From contig NZ_JACYWE010000009.1 of the NCBI RefSeq assembly GCF_014841105.1, positions 159,557 to 199,162 of the forward strand: DNA of 39,606 nt, in the 5' to 3' direction. Origin of the DNA: Lolliginicoccus lacisalsi (GTDB lineage Bacteria; Actinomycetota; Actinomycetes; Mycobacteriales; Mycobacteriaceae). This document shows, one piece after another, positions 21,912 through 30,163 of this stretch (position 1 is the stretch's first letter; the number at the start of each line of letters is the position of its first letter). The notes beneath the pieces were generated by a model. That model was not told the DNA's origin and did no database searches. It saw only the letters and a program-made list of their open reading frames with translations. The position numbers were made by a program, and so were the translations under genes.

Positions 21912-22547
21912 TTGCGCTCCGTCCACCCGCTCGCCATTGCCATCCTGGCCCCCGGGCTCGTTCTCGCCACCGCATGCGGCACCGGTAGCGAGCCCATCGC
22001 TGGAACGTCGCTCGAAGCGCCAGCGCCAACGGCCGAGGAGCCCCGGTGCCTGGCGCGAGTTTCACCGTCTCCGCCATGGATGCGTGCTACTCCGATGGCC
22101 CCGGGGCTGACCTCAATCCTCGGTTCGCCGCGCGTGGCGGAACGGGCCCCGACGGCGTGATGACCATCGAGGGGCTCGCGCCGGGCTGCTACGGCATCAA
22201 ACTGACACAAGCTCCCACCACCCACCTGCCCGTGCCATCCGGCCTCTACGGCGGCGAGATCACGGAGGACACTGACACGCTGACCGTTTCCATTGGGTTC
22301 TACGACGGCCCCGCGCGCCTCTCCGCGTCCGTCGTCGACACCACCCTGCGCGTCACCGACCTCGACCCCAACGAGCCGATCGACGGCCTCGGGCTCCGCC
22401 TGCACCGCTGCGACACCAGCAGCATCGGCTACATCACGCCGGCGTCCAACGAATCCGGCGGGAACCACCCGGTTCACTCCTGCGGGCGAGGCCTACGAGT
22501 TCGAGATCCTGATCGATCAGGCCAACTCAGGCCCCGGAACCTGCTGA
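21912..22547 (+). pseudogene. Frameshifted lipoprotein, relative of the 23759-25024 protein
   Basis: A TTG at 21912, preceded by AAGGGGCACCC, starts a signal peptide with a lipobox ending VLATAC. The frame fails near 22043, where GAG GAG CCC would continue as GTG CCT GGC only if two bases are skipped or one is missing. The middle (22046 to about 22468) is open in another frame: SFTVSAMDACYSDGPG, then GVMTIEGLAPGCYGIKL. Near 22469 a one-base shift in a GGG run returns to the first frame for AGEAYEFEILIDQ and the stop at 22547. Its two cysteine-bearing prealbumin-like domains mirror those of the intact protein, but it lacks that protein's Pro-rich linker. Either a degenerate gene or two sequence errors in G/C runs. 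Confidence 0.75.
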
Positions 22548-22551
22548 GCCG

Positions 22552-23550
22552 CTAGCGCATCGGCAGGTCGAGCGCGTCGCGGCAGAACTCCCACAGCCGC
22601 ATCACATCGTGCTCGTCATGCTTGGTGCCGGGCAGCCGGAACGCGGAACGGCGATGGCGATCGTGCCAGAAGTGCCCGGACTCCGGGGCGGGCCGCGCGG
22701 CCGCGAGCCACACGATCGTATCGGCCCCCGCCCGGGCGTCGCGCAGCAGCGGACGCATCAGCCTGTGGAACCCCGGGAGCGCATCGACCACGCCCGGGGT
22801 GTTCGCCCAGCCGGGATGCATGGCATGCACCGCGATGCCATCGACGGCCCACCGGTGCGCGAGCAGCGGCACCAGAGACACCTGCATGCGCTTGGTGCGG
22901 GCATACGCCACCGCGCCCTTGTACTCGCCCTGGGCGTACTCGGGATCATCAACGGCGAGCCCCTGGGTGTACATGCCGCCGGAGGAGACGAACACGACCC
23001 TGCTGCTCCCGGATGCGCGCAGAGCCGGGCGCAGCAGCTCCGACAGCAGCAACGGGCCGAGCACGTGCGTCGCGAGGGTCACCTCGTGACCGTCAGCGGT
23101 GAGCTCTCGCTCCTTCGGCAGCACGCCCGCGTTGTGGATCACCACATCGAGGCGAGGCTCGACGGAGAGCACGTGGCGCGCCGCGCGGCGCACCGACGAG
23201 AGGTCCGCGACGTCGATATCCACGACGTCCACGTCGGCGCCAGGCACCGACGCGCGGATCCACGAGACCGTTGCTGTGCCCTTGCTCGGGGTCCGCACGC
23301 CGAGGAGCACCCGCGCGCCGAGCATCGCTAGCTGGCGGGCGCACTCCGCGCCGATGCCGGAGCCAGCGCCCGTGACCAGGACCGTCTTGTCGCGCAGCGC
23401 GTGCAGCTCCGGATCGCCCGGCCATGCCGGCAAGGCGCGGCGCGCGGACAGGCCCAGCGACGAGAAGCTCCCCACCACGGTGCCCTCGAGCACCGCATCG
23501 GCGGTGCGCGCGAGCATCCGGGCACCGCGAGGAACGAACGATGGCGTCAA
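22552..23550 (-). CDS. Short-chain dehydrogenase (DHRS12-like)
   Basis: A classical SDR of about 332 residues. The NAD(P) site is KTVLVTGAGSGIGAECARQL, with IHNAGVLPKE, FVSSGGMYTQG (catalytic Ser) and YARTKRMQVSL (catalytic YxxxK). The N-terminal LARTADAVLEGTVVGSFSSLG and C-terminal SGHFWHDRHRRS resemble vertebrate DHRS12 and bacterial relatives, whose substrates are unclear. The start is uncertain: TTG at 23550 has GAGG upstream; ATG at 23517 fits the family but has no ribosome-binding site; a GTG at 23625 is less likely. It lies between the broken and intact lipoprotein genes and converges on the former with a 4-bp gap. Confidence 0.9.
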   Translation of the reverse strand: MTPSFVPRGARMLARTADAVLEGTVVGSFSSLGLSARRALPAWPGDPELHALRDKTVLVTGAGSGIGAECARQLAMLGARVLLGVRTPSKGTATVSWIRASVPGADVDVVDIDVADLSSVRRAARHVLSVEPRLDVVIHNAGVLPKERELTADGHEVTLATHVLGPLLLSELLRPALRASGSSRVVFVSSGGMYTQGLAVDDPEYAQGEYKGAVAYARTKRMQVSLVPLLAHRWAVDGIAVHAMHPGWANTPGVVDALPGFHRLMRPLLRDARAGADTIVWLAAARPAPESGHFWHDRHRRSAFRLPGTKHDEHDVMRLWEFCRDALDLPMR

Positions 23551-23758
23551 GACAGGTACCTCGCAGGATTTGGCGGTGTAGGAATCGTCCTCCACAGGGT
23601 AGGAGAACTTGTTGCGGTCGCGCACCGGGAATGGCCGGTAACAGTGCAGTCACGATCCAGGGTCGTTTGCGCGGCACGACCCGCAGAAACGTGCATTCCT
23701 GCTGCGCAGCGAGTGAAATATCAACTGACGCAGAAGCACCAGCAGGGGAGTGATCAGC

Positions 23759-25024
23759 GTGGGCAAGAGATCGATGCACTCGCCGGGACGCCCGGTCTGG
23801 CGTGGCCTGCCCCTGGCCCTCGCGGCCGGAAGCACTGCGCTCATCGCGGCCGCGTGCGGCTCGACCGGCACCGAGATGGTGTACAACTATCGGCCGCTGA
23901 CGCTTGATTCCGCACCTGGACCAGCCCCTGCTGACAATGAAGATGCTGGTGCGGCGTCGAGCGATGCTCGGCAGCAGGCCGCCCCCGATGACGCTCGCGC
24001 GACCAACGGGAACTCGCTCGGCGAGGCGACCGAGCCAGCCGAGGGTGCCCCTGTGCCGGCCCCGGCCCCGGCCCCGGCCCCGGCGCGGGCGGTGGCGGAG
24101 CCGCCTCCGATCCTGATCCTTGACGGTCCCCCTGCTCCCGTGGCTCCCGCGCCGCCCGCGGAACCCGCGCCGCCCGCGGAACCCGCGCATCCCGCGCCTG
24201 ACACCGCGCCGCCCGCGGAACCCGCCGAACCCGCGCCGCCCGCGGAACCGACGACCGATCCAGCCCCGGAACCAGCCGAGCCACCAGCAGAACCCGAGCC
24301 ACCAGCAGAACCCGCTCCGGAGAACGTCGAGGTCGCGCCAGAGCAGCCCGATGGCCGGCATCTCGCCGGAGCAGCGGAGCGCGGCACGCTCGACGTGATC
24401 GCCCGCACGCTGAGCGGTTCCCCGGTCGGCGGTGTCGAGGTGCATGCCCACGTGTTCGAGGCATGCGATGCCCCGGGCAGCCCGGAGCCGGTGGGTCCGA
24501 TCACGACCATCACTGGCACGACCGACGCGGAGGGACGGCTTGTCCTCGACGGGCCTCCAGGCTGCTACCACTTCACCCTCGGGGCATTGCCGGAGAACGC
24601 GTACCCGGTGCCCGAGGGGATGCGCCATGTGATCGTGGACGGTCCCGGCCAGGAGGTGCCCGCGGAGATCCGGTTCTTCGACGGGCCCGGGGGCCTCGGC
24701 GATGCCTGGCGGGCAGGCTCGCTGAAGGTGCTCGACGCGCGAACGGGCGCGGTTGTACCGGGTGCCAGCCTGGAACTGGTGCCCTGCGACCCCATCCGCG
24801 GCGGGGCATATGCCACCCCGCCCGCGACAGCGACCGGGCATATCGTGCTCGCGCTCGCGCCGCAGTGCTATGACATCACCGGCGTGACCGTGGCGCACCG
24901 TTCGCCCCTGGTCCTCGAAGGCGGCGCGCCCCAGCGGATCGATACCTCGGCCAGCTTCCCGGAGTTGCCCGTGCGGCTCGTGCCGGCCGCCACGGAGCCA
25001 GCGCCACCTCTGGCGCCCGAGTAG
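23759..25024 (+). CDS. Proline-rich lipoprotein with two Cys-paired prealbumin-like domains
   Basis: A protein of about 421 residues. A basic start and hydrophobic segment lead to Cys33 (ALIAAAC), a likely lipid-attachment site. Residues about 50-200 form an Ala/Pro/Glu-rich linker with PAP and PPAEPA repeats, suited to crossing the envelope. Then come two similar beta-rich domains: the first has [11 protein letters not shown] and [16 protein letters not shown]; the second has [10 protein letters not shown] and [12 protein letters not shown]. Each has one Cys early and one before Tyr, likely a disulfide, in a SpaA/prealbumin-like (transthyretin-type) frame. Function unknown. I prefer GTG 23759 (AGGGGA about 9 nt upstream); GTG 23750 and ATG 23774 are alternatives. 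Confidence 0.8.
24056..24085 (+). repeat. Hexanucleotide microsatellite inside the lipoprotein gene
   Basis: CCGGCC is repeated almost five times in tandem and encodes the [10 protein letters not shown] run of the linker. Because the unit is six bases, slippage would change linker length by two residues per unit without shifting the frame. Confidence 0.85.
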
Positions 25025-25091
25025 GCCGCGCGGTCTTCCACGTTGCCGACGGACTGTGAGAAGGTAAAAACCTGACAGCGCTCGCCGACGG

Positions 25092-26786
25092 ATGGATGCG
25101 CCGATGCAGGTCCATGACTTCCCTCTGGTCGCCGGGATCCTCGCTGTGGCCGCTCTTGCCGCCTTGCTCGCCGTGCGGCTCAAGCAACCGCTCATCGTGG
25201 CGTTCATCGGGGTCGGGATCCTTGTCGGTCCGGTCGGGCTGGGCTGGGTCACCACCGACGGGACGATCGAGCTCCTGGCTCACCTGGGCATCGCGATACT
25301 GCTCTTTCTGGTGGGTCTCCGCCTCGACATCCATTTGATCCGGAGCACCGGGCCCGTCGCGCTCGCTACCGGGCTCGGCCAGGTGGCATTCACCTCGATC
25401 ATTGGGTTCGGGATCGCCCGAATGCTCGGAATGGATACGGTGACCGCGATCTATGTCGCGGTGGCGCTGACCTTCTCCTCCACGATCATCATCGTGAAGC
25501 TGCTGTCCGACAAGCGCGAGATCGACCACCTGCACGGCCGCATCGCCGTCGGATTCCTCATCGTCCAGGACATCGTCGTCGTCGCGGTCATGATCGCGCT
25601 CACGGCTTTCGGTCAGGAGTCCAGCGGCTCGATGCCCACCGACATCGCTCTGGTGCTCGGCAAGGGCGTCGCGCTCGTGGCAGGGATCTACCTGCTGATG
25701 AAGGTGGTGCTACCGCGCTTGCTGCATACGGTGGCACGCTCCCAGGAGCTGCTCGTGCTGTTTGGCGTCGCGTATGCGGTGTCCATCGCGGCGGTCAGCG
25801 ATCTGCTGGGCTTCAGCTCCGAGGTCGGCGCGTTCCTCGCGGGGATGTCGCTGGCATCCACCCCGTACCGGGATGCTCTCGGGGCACGGCTGGTCAGCCT
25901 GCGAGACTTCCTGCTGCTGTTCTTCTTCCTCGCGCTCGGCGCGCAGCTGGAATTCACCGATGCGGGCACCCAGATCGCCGAGGCATTGGTGTTCTCGGTG
26001 TTCGTGCTGATTGGCAATCCACTGATCGTGATCGTGATCATGTCGCTGATGCGGTATCCGGTGAAGGTGGGTTTTCTTGCGGGACTCACGGTGGCGCAGA
26101 TCTCTGAGTTCTCGCTGATCCTTGCCGCGCTCGGCCTCAGCCTGGGGCACATCACGAATTCGACGGTCAGCCTGATCACCGTGGTCGGCCTGATCACCAT
26201 TGGCGGATCCACCTACTTGATCCTCTACTCGCACCAGATCTTCGCGCGGATCGGTCCCTGGCTCGAGCGATTCGAGCGTACCAACGGCGAGACTCGCCGG
26301 GTCGAGCCCGAGAGCAAGCAATACGATGTGATCCTCTATGGGCTCGGCCGGTTCGGGGGACGGATCGCCGAGCGCCTCACCGACGACGGCTGGCGGGTGC
26401 TCGGTGTCGACTTCGACCCCTACTGGGTGAAGCGGCAGCATCAGCACGGCATGGACGTGGTCTACGGCAGCGCCGAGGACATCCACTTCCTCGAGACGCT
26501 GCCACTGGAATCGGCGCGCGCGGTCATTAGCACCGTGCCGGTGGCCGACGCCAACCTCGCGCTGCTGCATGGCTTGCGCCATCACGGTTTCGGGGGCCGC
26601 GTCGTGGTCGCCGCACGTGCCGAGCGGGATGCGCGCGAGCTCCTCGATGCGGGCATCGACATCGTGCTCGAGCCATTCCGGATCGCCGCTGATGCCACCG
26701 TGGAGGTGCTCGAGGAGATCGTCATCGGGGATCGGGAGGCCACGGACGGATCAGCCGATGGTAGTGCCGAACGCGAGCCCGAGTAG
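25092..26786 (+). CDS. KefB-type monovalent cation:proton antiporter (CPA2) with TrkA-N domain
   Basis: A 564-residue membrane protein. Residues about 8-390 form the CPA2 exchanger (about 12 helices), with ILVGPVGLG, FLVGLRLDI, GFLIVQDIVVV (the conserved QD) and EVGAFLAGMSLA. Residues about 410-530 are a TrkA-N/RCK nucleotide-binding domain (ILYGLGRFGGRIAERL, then VLGVDFDPYWV). Such carriers export potassium or sodium for protons, gated by nucleotide binding. No C-terminal TrkA-C is seen. The start ATG at 25092 has weak support; another ATG lies at 25104. Its last 36 bp overlap the coding end of the convergent VIT gene. Confidence 0.94.
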   Translation: MDAPMQVHDFPLVAGILAVAALAALLAVRLKQPLIVAFIGVGILVGPVGLGWVTTDGTIELLAHLGIAILLFLVGLRLDIHLIRSTGPVALATGLGQVAFTSIIGFGIARMLGMDTVTAIYVAVALTFSSTIIIVKLLSDKREIDHLHGRIAVGFLIVQDIVVVAVMIALTAFGQESSGSMPTDIALVLGKGVALVAGIYLLMKVVLPRLLHTVARSQELLVLFGVAYAVSIAAVSDLLGFSSEVGAFLAGMSLASTPYRDALGARLVSLRDFLLLFFFLALGAQLEFTDAGTQIAEALVFSVFVLIGNPLIVIVIMSLMRYPVKVGFLAGLTVAQISEFSLILAALGLSLGHITNSTVSLITVVGLITIGGSTYLILYSHQIFARIGPWLERFERTNGETRRVEPESKQYDVILYGLGRFGGRIAERLTDDGWRVLGVDFDPYWVKRQHQHGMDVVYGSAEDIHFLETLPLESARAVISTVPVADANLALLHGLRHHGFGGRVVVAARAERDARELLDAGIDIVLEPFRIAADATVEVLEEIVIGDREATDGSADGSAEREPE

Positions 26787-27863
26787 GTACGTCACCGCCG
26801 CGGCGCTGTAGCCGATGCCAAGCTGCCGCAGGCCACGCTTGGCGGGTGGGCCGCCGGAGAGCAGGCCCACGACGACTCCCGTCGCGATCAAAGCTATTCC
26901 GACGAGCACGCAGGCCGTGATCAGCGCCGCGAACCCCTCGATGCCCAGTGCGTAGGGCACCACGGGAATGATGGCTCCGGAAGCGAAGAAGCCAAAGCTC
27001 GCCAGCGCGGCACGCACCGCCGTGCCTACTGTCACGTGCGAATCGGCGCCCGGTTGCCCGTCGGGATCGTCGGTGCGGAGCCCCGCGAGGACATCGGTGG
27101 CGCGCTGCTCGGCCTCGGCCGGGGACATTCCGCGCGCTCGATAGACAAGTGCTAGTTCGTTCTCGTTGACGTCGAGGTCGGGCACCGCCTCCCTCGTGTG
27201 GGGGCTAGGCGTGGACGCCTCGAGCAGCCCGCGCTGCGACCGCACCGAGATGTACTCGCCCGCCGCCATCGACATCGCGCCCGCGAGCAGGCCGGCCGCG
27301 CCCGCGAGCAGGATGACATCGTTGCCGACGCCGCTGCCGGCGAAGCCCAGGATGAGCGCGAGGTTGGAAACCAGCCCGTCGTTGGCGCCGAACACGGCCG
27401 CGCGAAAGGTCCCCGATAGCCGGTTGCGTCCCCGGGTGGCGAGGGCGCGCACGACCTCCTCGTGGATGTGCTCGTCGGCGGTCATCGCGCTGGTGGCATC
27501 GGTATCCGAGGCGTAGGGCGATCGCTTCTCGGCCCGCTGGACCAGCGCGAGCACGAACACCGAGCCGAAGCGGCGGGCGAGGAAGCCGAGCATGCGGGTG
27601 CGGATATCGCCGCGCAGGGGCATGCCGACGTGGTCGCCGAGGAGTCGTCGCCAGTGTGCCTCGTGGCGGCCCTCCGCGTGGGCGAGGGCGAGCAGGATCT
27701 CCCGCTCCTCGCCGGTGCGGCGCTCGGCGAGATCCATGTACACCGCGGCCTCGGCGCGCTCATTGGCGAGGTAGCGCCGCCAGCGGCGAATATCGCGCGG
27801 AGTCGGCGCGGCTCGCTCGGTCGCGGGCACGCTGGGGCGGGTAGAGCGCGGATCATCGGCCAT
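26751..27863 (-). CDS. Ferritin-like domain fused to a VIT1/CCC1 metal transporter
   Basis: A protein of about 370 residues. The N-terminal 150 are a rubrerythrin-like helical bundle with carboxylate and His ligands (YLANERAEAAVYMDLAERR, LALAHAEGRHEAHWRRLL, TADEHIHEEVVRAL), as in the erythrin-vacuolar iron transport group. The rest is VIT1/CCC1: FRAAVFGANDGLVSNLALILG, MSMAAGEYISVRSQRG and five hydrophobic helices, the last near the C-terminus. Predicted to export iron or manganese from the cytosol using the ferritin-like part to collect metal. ATG 27863 has GGAGGG 9 nt upstream; ATG 27872 is too close to it. The 3' end overlaps the KefB-type gene by 36 bp. Confidence 0.93.
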   Translation of the reverse strand: MADDPRSTRPSVPATERAAPTPRDIRRWRRYLANERAEAAVYMDLAERRTGEEREILLALAHAEGRHEAHWRRLLGDHVGMPLRGDIRTRMLGFLARRFGSVFVLALVQRAEKRSPYASDTDATSAMTADEHIHEEVVRALATRGRNRLSGTFRAAVFGANDGLVSNLALILGFAGSGVGNDVILLAGAAGLLAGAMSMAAGEYISVRSQRGLLEASTPSPHTREAVPDLDVNENELALVYRARGMSPAEAEQRATDVLAGLRTDDPDGQPGADSHVTVGTAVRAALASFGFFASGAIIPVVPYALGIEGFAALITACVLVGIALIATGVVVGLLSGGPPAKRGLRQLGIGYSAAAVTYLLGLAFGTTIG

Positions 27864-28018
27864 CGTGCTCATCCCTCCCTGGTCCGTCGGCTCGCTGGCA
27901 TGACAATACCGCCCGCGCCGGTCGGGCGCCGTCCGCACGGGGTCCCCGGAGCGTCACGCGGGCGCCAACTTTGGCGTTCTGGTCCCGTGGCCCGGCTCGT
28001 CGGGTAGAAATCGTGGTC

Positions 28019-28351
28019 ATGAGCAAGCTGGTACGCGACCACATCCCGCACATCATCCGCGCTTCCGGGAGGGAACCGCGGGTGCATGTCGTCGATGGCG
28101 AGGAGCGGCGTGCGGCATTGCTGCGCAAGCTGGGGGAGGAATGCTCCGAGCTGACCGCGGCCCAGCCCGACGAGGTGCTCGACGAGGCCGCGGACCTGTA
28201 TGAGGTACTGCTCTCGCTGCTCGCGCAGCATGGCCATGGCCGGCTCGAGCTGGAGCTCGTGGCCGCGCAGAAGCGCGCCGAGCGGGGCGGATTCGAGCAT
28301 GGCTTGATCCTTGAGGCGATCAGCGAAGCCGCCATGCCCGTGGCGGGCTAG
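28019..28351 (+). CDS. MazG-like/PRA-PH nucleotide pyrophosphohydrolase
   Basis: A 110-residue all-alpha NTP-PPase. KLVRDHIPHIIRASGREP opens it, followed by LLRKLGEECSELTAA and LDEAADLYEVLLSLL, which supply the ExxE and ExxD magnesium ligands. This compact type (often annotated phosphoribosyl-ATP pyrophosphohydrolase) is distinct from HisE and is thought to clear non-canonical nucleotides. The ATG at 28019 lacks a ribosome-binding site; TAGAAA 8 nt upstream might be a -10 box for a leaderless mRNA. It is convergent with the HNH gene, 19 bp apart. Confidence 0.88.
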   Translation: MSKLVRDHIPHIIRASGREPRVHVVDGEERRAALLRKLGEECSELTAAQPDEVLDEAADLYEVLLSLLAQHGHGRLELELVAAQKRAERGGFEHGLILEAISEAAMPVAG

Positions 28352-28370
28352 CAGCCCCGGCTTGGCACGC

Positions 28371-29495
28371 CTAGCCTGTGCCGCGGCGCCGCTGGTGGAT
28401 CTCGTAGGAGCCGCGGCCCCGCCACAGCAGCGTTCCGGTGGGGATCGTGGTGTAGATGCCGATCCCGGCGTCGGTGGTGCGGTCGAGCAGGACGGGCAGC
28501 CCAGAGGCCTCGGAGAGGTCGCGCAGCAGCGTCTCCGGCCGCCCGATGGCGCGCTCGTGGTGATCGCGCACTGGCAGCATGGCGAGCTTGTTGCTGTTGC
28601 AGCGCGCGTCGGTGAGCACGAGGTTGGCGGTGCCGTCCAGCGGTACGCGCGACCAGGGCAGGACGTGGTCGACGTGGGGCGTGGCCCGCAGCGGGGCGGC
28701 GCAGTAGAAGCATCGGCCATGCTGGATGTCGCGCAGGGGGTCGTGCAGCCGGATGAGCGAGGAGCGGTCGGCGCCGAAGAGGAATCCCGCGAGATCGTCG
28801 TGGTCGAGCTCGGTCGCGTTGAACCGGACGATATCGGCGATCCAGGTCATCTCGACGACCGGGCGCAGCAGGGGAGCGCACTCGCGCAGCGCGGCGGCCA
28901 CGCCGGGGCGAAGGACGAGCGGGCCGTGGGCGTCGAGGGCGGCGCGGCTGATGGAGTTATGGAACCCGCTGGCATCGAAGAGCAAGTCGGTGGTCACGCC
29001 CTGCGGAGCACGCACGGGGGTCTGCAGGTAGGTCAGCGGGTTGCGGGCGAGCTGGTGCGCGACATCGCGGACGAGGAGCTGATACACCCTGGAACCTGAC
29101 TCTCTCGCACGGTCGGCGGTGACGTGCCCCTCGGCGCGGAGCGCGGCGCGTGCCTCCTCGATCAGCCGCGGAATGCGGGGCATGCCGCCATCCGGTCTTG
29201 TCGCGGACCCCTGGGGCCATCCCTGCCGGAGCGGGCCGCCGGTGGTGTAGGGGCGCACCTGGGGCCAGTAGTAGCCGATCACACGCTGCGCGAGGCTGGG
29301 GATGGCGACAGCTAGCTCGGCGGATTCCGGCACGGGGTTCTCCACGGCCTCATCGATCAGGGCGAGCAGCGTGGCGAGCTTGTAGGTGGATTGCCGCGCC
29401 CCTGATTCGAGCAGGGCCACCACGCGCTGCGCGAGCGCGATCGAGTCCCCGGCGCGAGGTGGTTCCGGCGGCGGCGTGCCGGGCTGGCCTGGCAT
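28371..29495 (-). CDS. HNH-endonuclease domain protein
   Basis: A 374-residue protein. The first 230 residues are helical and of no family I recognise. The C-terminal HNH region starts GRCFYCAAPL (CxxC), continues HVDHVLPWSRVPLDGTANLV (the catalytic Asp-His and the Asn) and ends DARCNSNKLAML. The intact His, Asn and CxxC suggest an active, zinc-stabilised nuclease. Stand-alone HNH proteins of this type may act in restriction, defence or DNA repair; nothing here decides. The ATG at 29495 is 2 bp after the stop of the DUF202 gene, so the pair is translated together. Confidence 0.86.
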   Translation of the reverse strand: MPGQPGTPPPEPPRAGDSIALAQRVVALLESGARQSTYKLATLLALIDEAVENPVPESAELAVAIPSLAQRVIGYYWPQVRPYTTGGPLRQGWPQGSATRPDGGMPRIPRLIEEARAALRAEGHVTADRARESGSRVYQLLVRDVAHQLARNPLTYLQTPVRAPQGVTTDLLFDASGFHNSISRAALDAHGPLVLRPGVAAALRECAPLLRPVVEMTWIADIVRFNATELDHDDLAGFLFGADRSSLIRLHDPLRDIQHGRCFYCAAPLRATPHVDHVLPWSRVPLDGTANLVLTDARCNSNKLAMLPVRDHHERAIGRPETLLRDLSEASGLPVLLDRTTDAGIGIYTTIPTGTLLWRGRGSYEIHQRRRGTG

Positions 29496-29497
29496 GG

Positions 29498-29893
29498 TCA
29501 GGCGGAGAGGGCGTCGGCGATGATGGCGATCACGGCGATGGCGGAGACGAGCACGACTACCGTTGTCAGTGCCACGAGGTGCTTGCTGCCGGGCATGTCG
29601 GAGCCCGTGCGCAGGGCTCGCTCGACGACATGCCAGCGCGAGAGACCGGCCGCGGCGGCGGTGCCAGCGAGCACAACGAGCAATCCGCCGATGAGGCTGC
29701 GGATGGTCTCGTTGGCGAACTCGGGAACGACGTGGATGAGCGCGATCCCAGCGACCATGAGGCCGAGGGAGGTGCGGATCCATGCAAGGAATGTGCGCTC
29801 GCTCGCTAGCGTGAATCTCTCGTCGGGCCGGGTGGTCTCGGTCAGCGGCTCGTCATCGACGGGCTCGTCGGGCGCATGCTCGTCCGGGCGCAA
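29498..29893 (-). CDS. DUF202-family (YidH-like) membrane protein
   Basis: A 131-residue protein with an acidic N-terminus (about 1-28), the DUF202 motif LASERTFLAWIRTSLGLMVAG, and three membrane helices (about 35-57, 65-85 and 108-129). DUF202 proteins are small inner-membrane proteins of uncertain function. The start is a TTG at 29893 with a strong ACGGAGGATCG ribosome-binding site; no ATG is available upstream in frame. It heads a two-gene operon with the HNH protein, divergent from the NRPS across 270 bp. Confidence 0.88.
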   Translation of the reverse strand: MRPDEHAPDEPVDDEPLTETTRPDERFTLASERTFLAWIRTSLGLMVAGIALIHVVPEFANETIRSLIGGLLVVLAGTAAAAGLSRWHVVERALRTGSDMPGSKHLVALTTVVVLVSAIAVIAIIADALSA

Positions 29894-29977
29894 CGATCCT
29901 CCGTTCTCGCGGTTTGCCCGCCGTGCGGGGGCTAGCAGGACGACGCCGTGCCGGGCATCCTCCCTAGCACTAGCAGT

Positions 29978-30021
29978 GTGATAGATACAGTATCCCTGTC
30001 ACTTTTCAGACATAGTGTGAA
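29978..30021 (+). promoter_or_regulatory. AT-rich dyads upstream of the NRPS
   Basis: Within the 270-bp gap before the NRPS there is an AT-richer patch. GATACAGTATC (29984-29994) is a perfect 11-bp palindrome flanked by GTGA and TCAC. TTCAGACATAGTGTGAA (30005-30021) is an imperfect 17-bp dyad that overlaps the proposed -35. Both are operator candidates; neither matches the DtxR/IdeR iron box as I know it. Confidence 0.4.
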
Positions 30022-30028
30022 GTAGTTG

Positions 30029-30034
30029 TAACGT
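30029..30034 (+). promoter_or_regulatory. Probable -10 box for the NRPS transcript
   Basis: TAACGT (TANNNT) with CAGACA (30007-30012) 16 bp upstream as a -35 candidate. It ends 6 nt before the ATG of the Trp-rich leader frame at 30041, so that frame would be leaderless. Confidence 0.4.
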
Positions 30035-30040
30035 ACATGC

Positions 30041-30118
30041 ATGGAGTGCTGGTGGTCACAGGCCGCGTGGCCATCTGGCGGTTGCCATCCGGGATGGCTA
30101 GCGGCCACAGCTCCGTAG
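30041..30118 (+). CDS. Trp-rich 25-residue leader peptide (putative)
   Basis: ATG 30041 to TAG 30116-30118 encodes 25 residues starting MECWWSQAAW, with Trp at 4, 5, 10 and 19 and Cys at 3 and 15. It begins 6 nt after a TAACGT -10 box and ends 45 nt before the NRPS ATG. Within it GCCATC (30084-30089) can pair with GATGGC (30093-30098), and a second GCCATC (30070-30075) can compete for the same partner. GCTCC at its end (30110-30114) can pair with GGAGC of the NRPS ribosome-binding site (30156-30160). The four Trp codons in 25, two adjacent, recall attenuation leaders. No homologue is known to me, and the frame may be chance. Confidence 0.35.
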   Translation: MECWWSQAAWPSGGCHPGWLAATAP

Positions 30119-30163
30119 GGCATGCACGATGCGGGCACGAACGGGGCAGCGATAAGGAGCCGC

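Noticed and set aside
23093-25255. 720-codon minus-strand open frame across the lipoprotein and antiporter starts
   Set aside because: Antisense to genes with signal peptide and domain features; its Gly/Arg-rich repeats are the reverse of the Pro-rich linker.
29894-30163. DtxR/IdeR iron box before the NRPS
   Set aside because: I looked for a TTAGGTTAGGCTAACCTAA-like palindrome and found none; the dyads there have other sequences.
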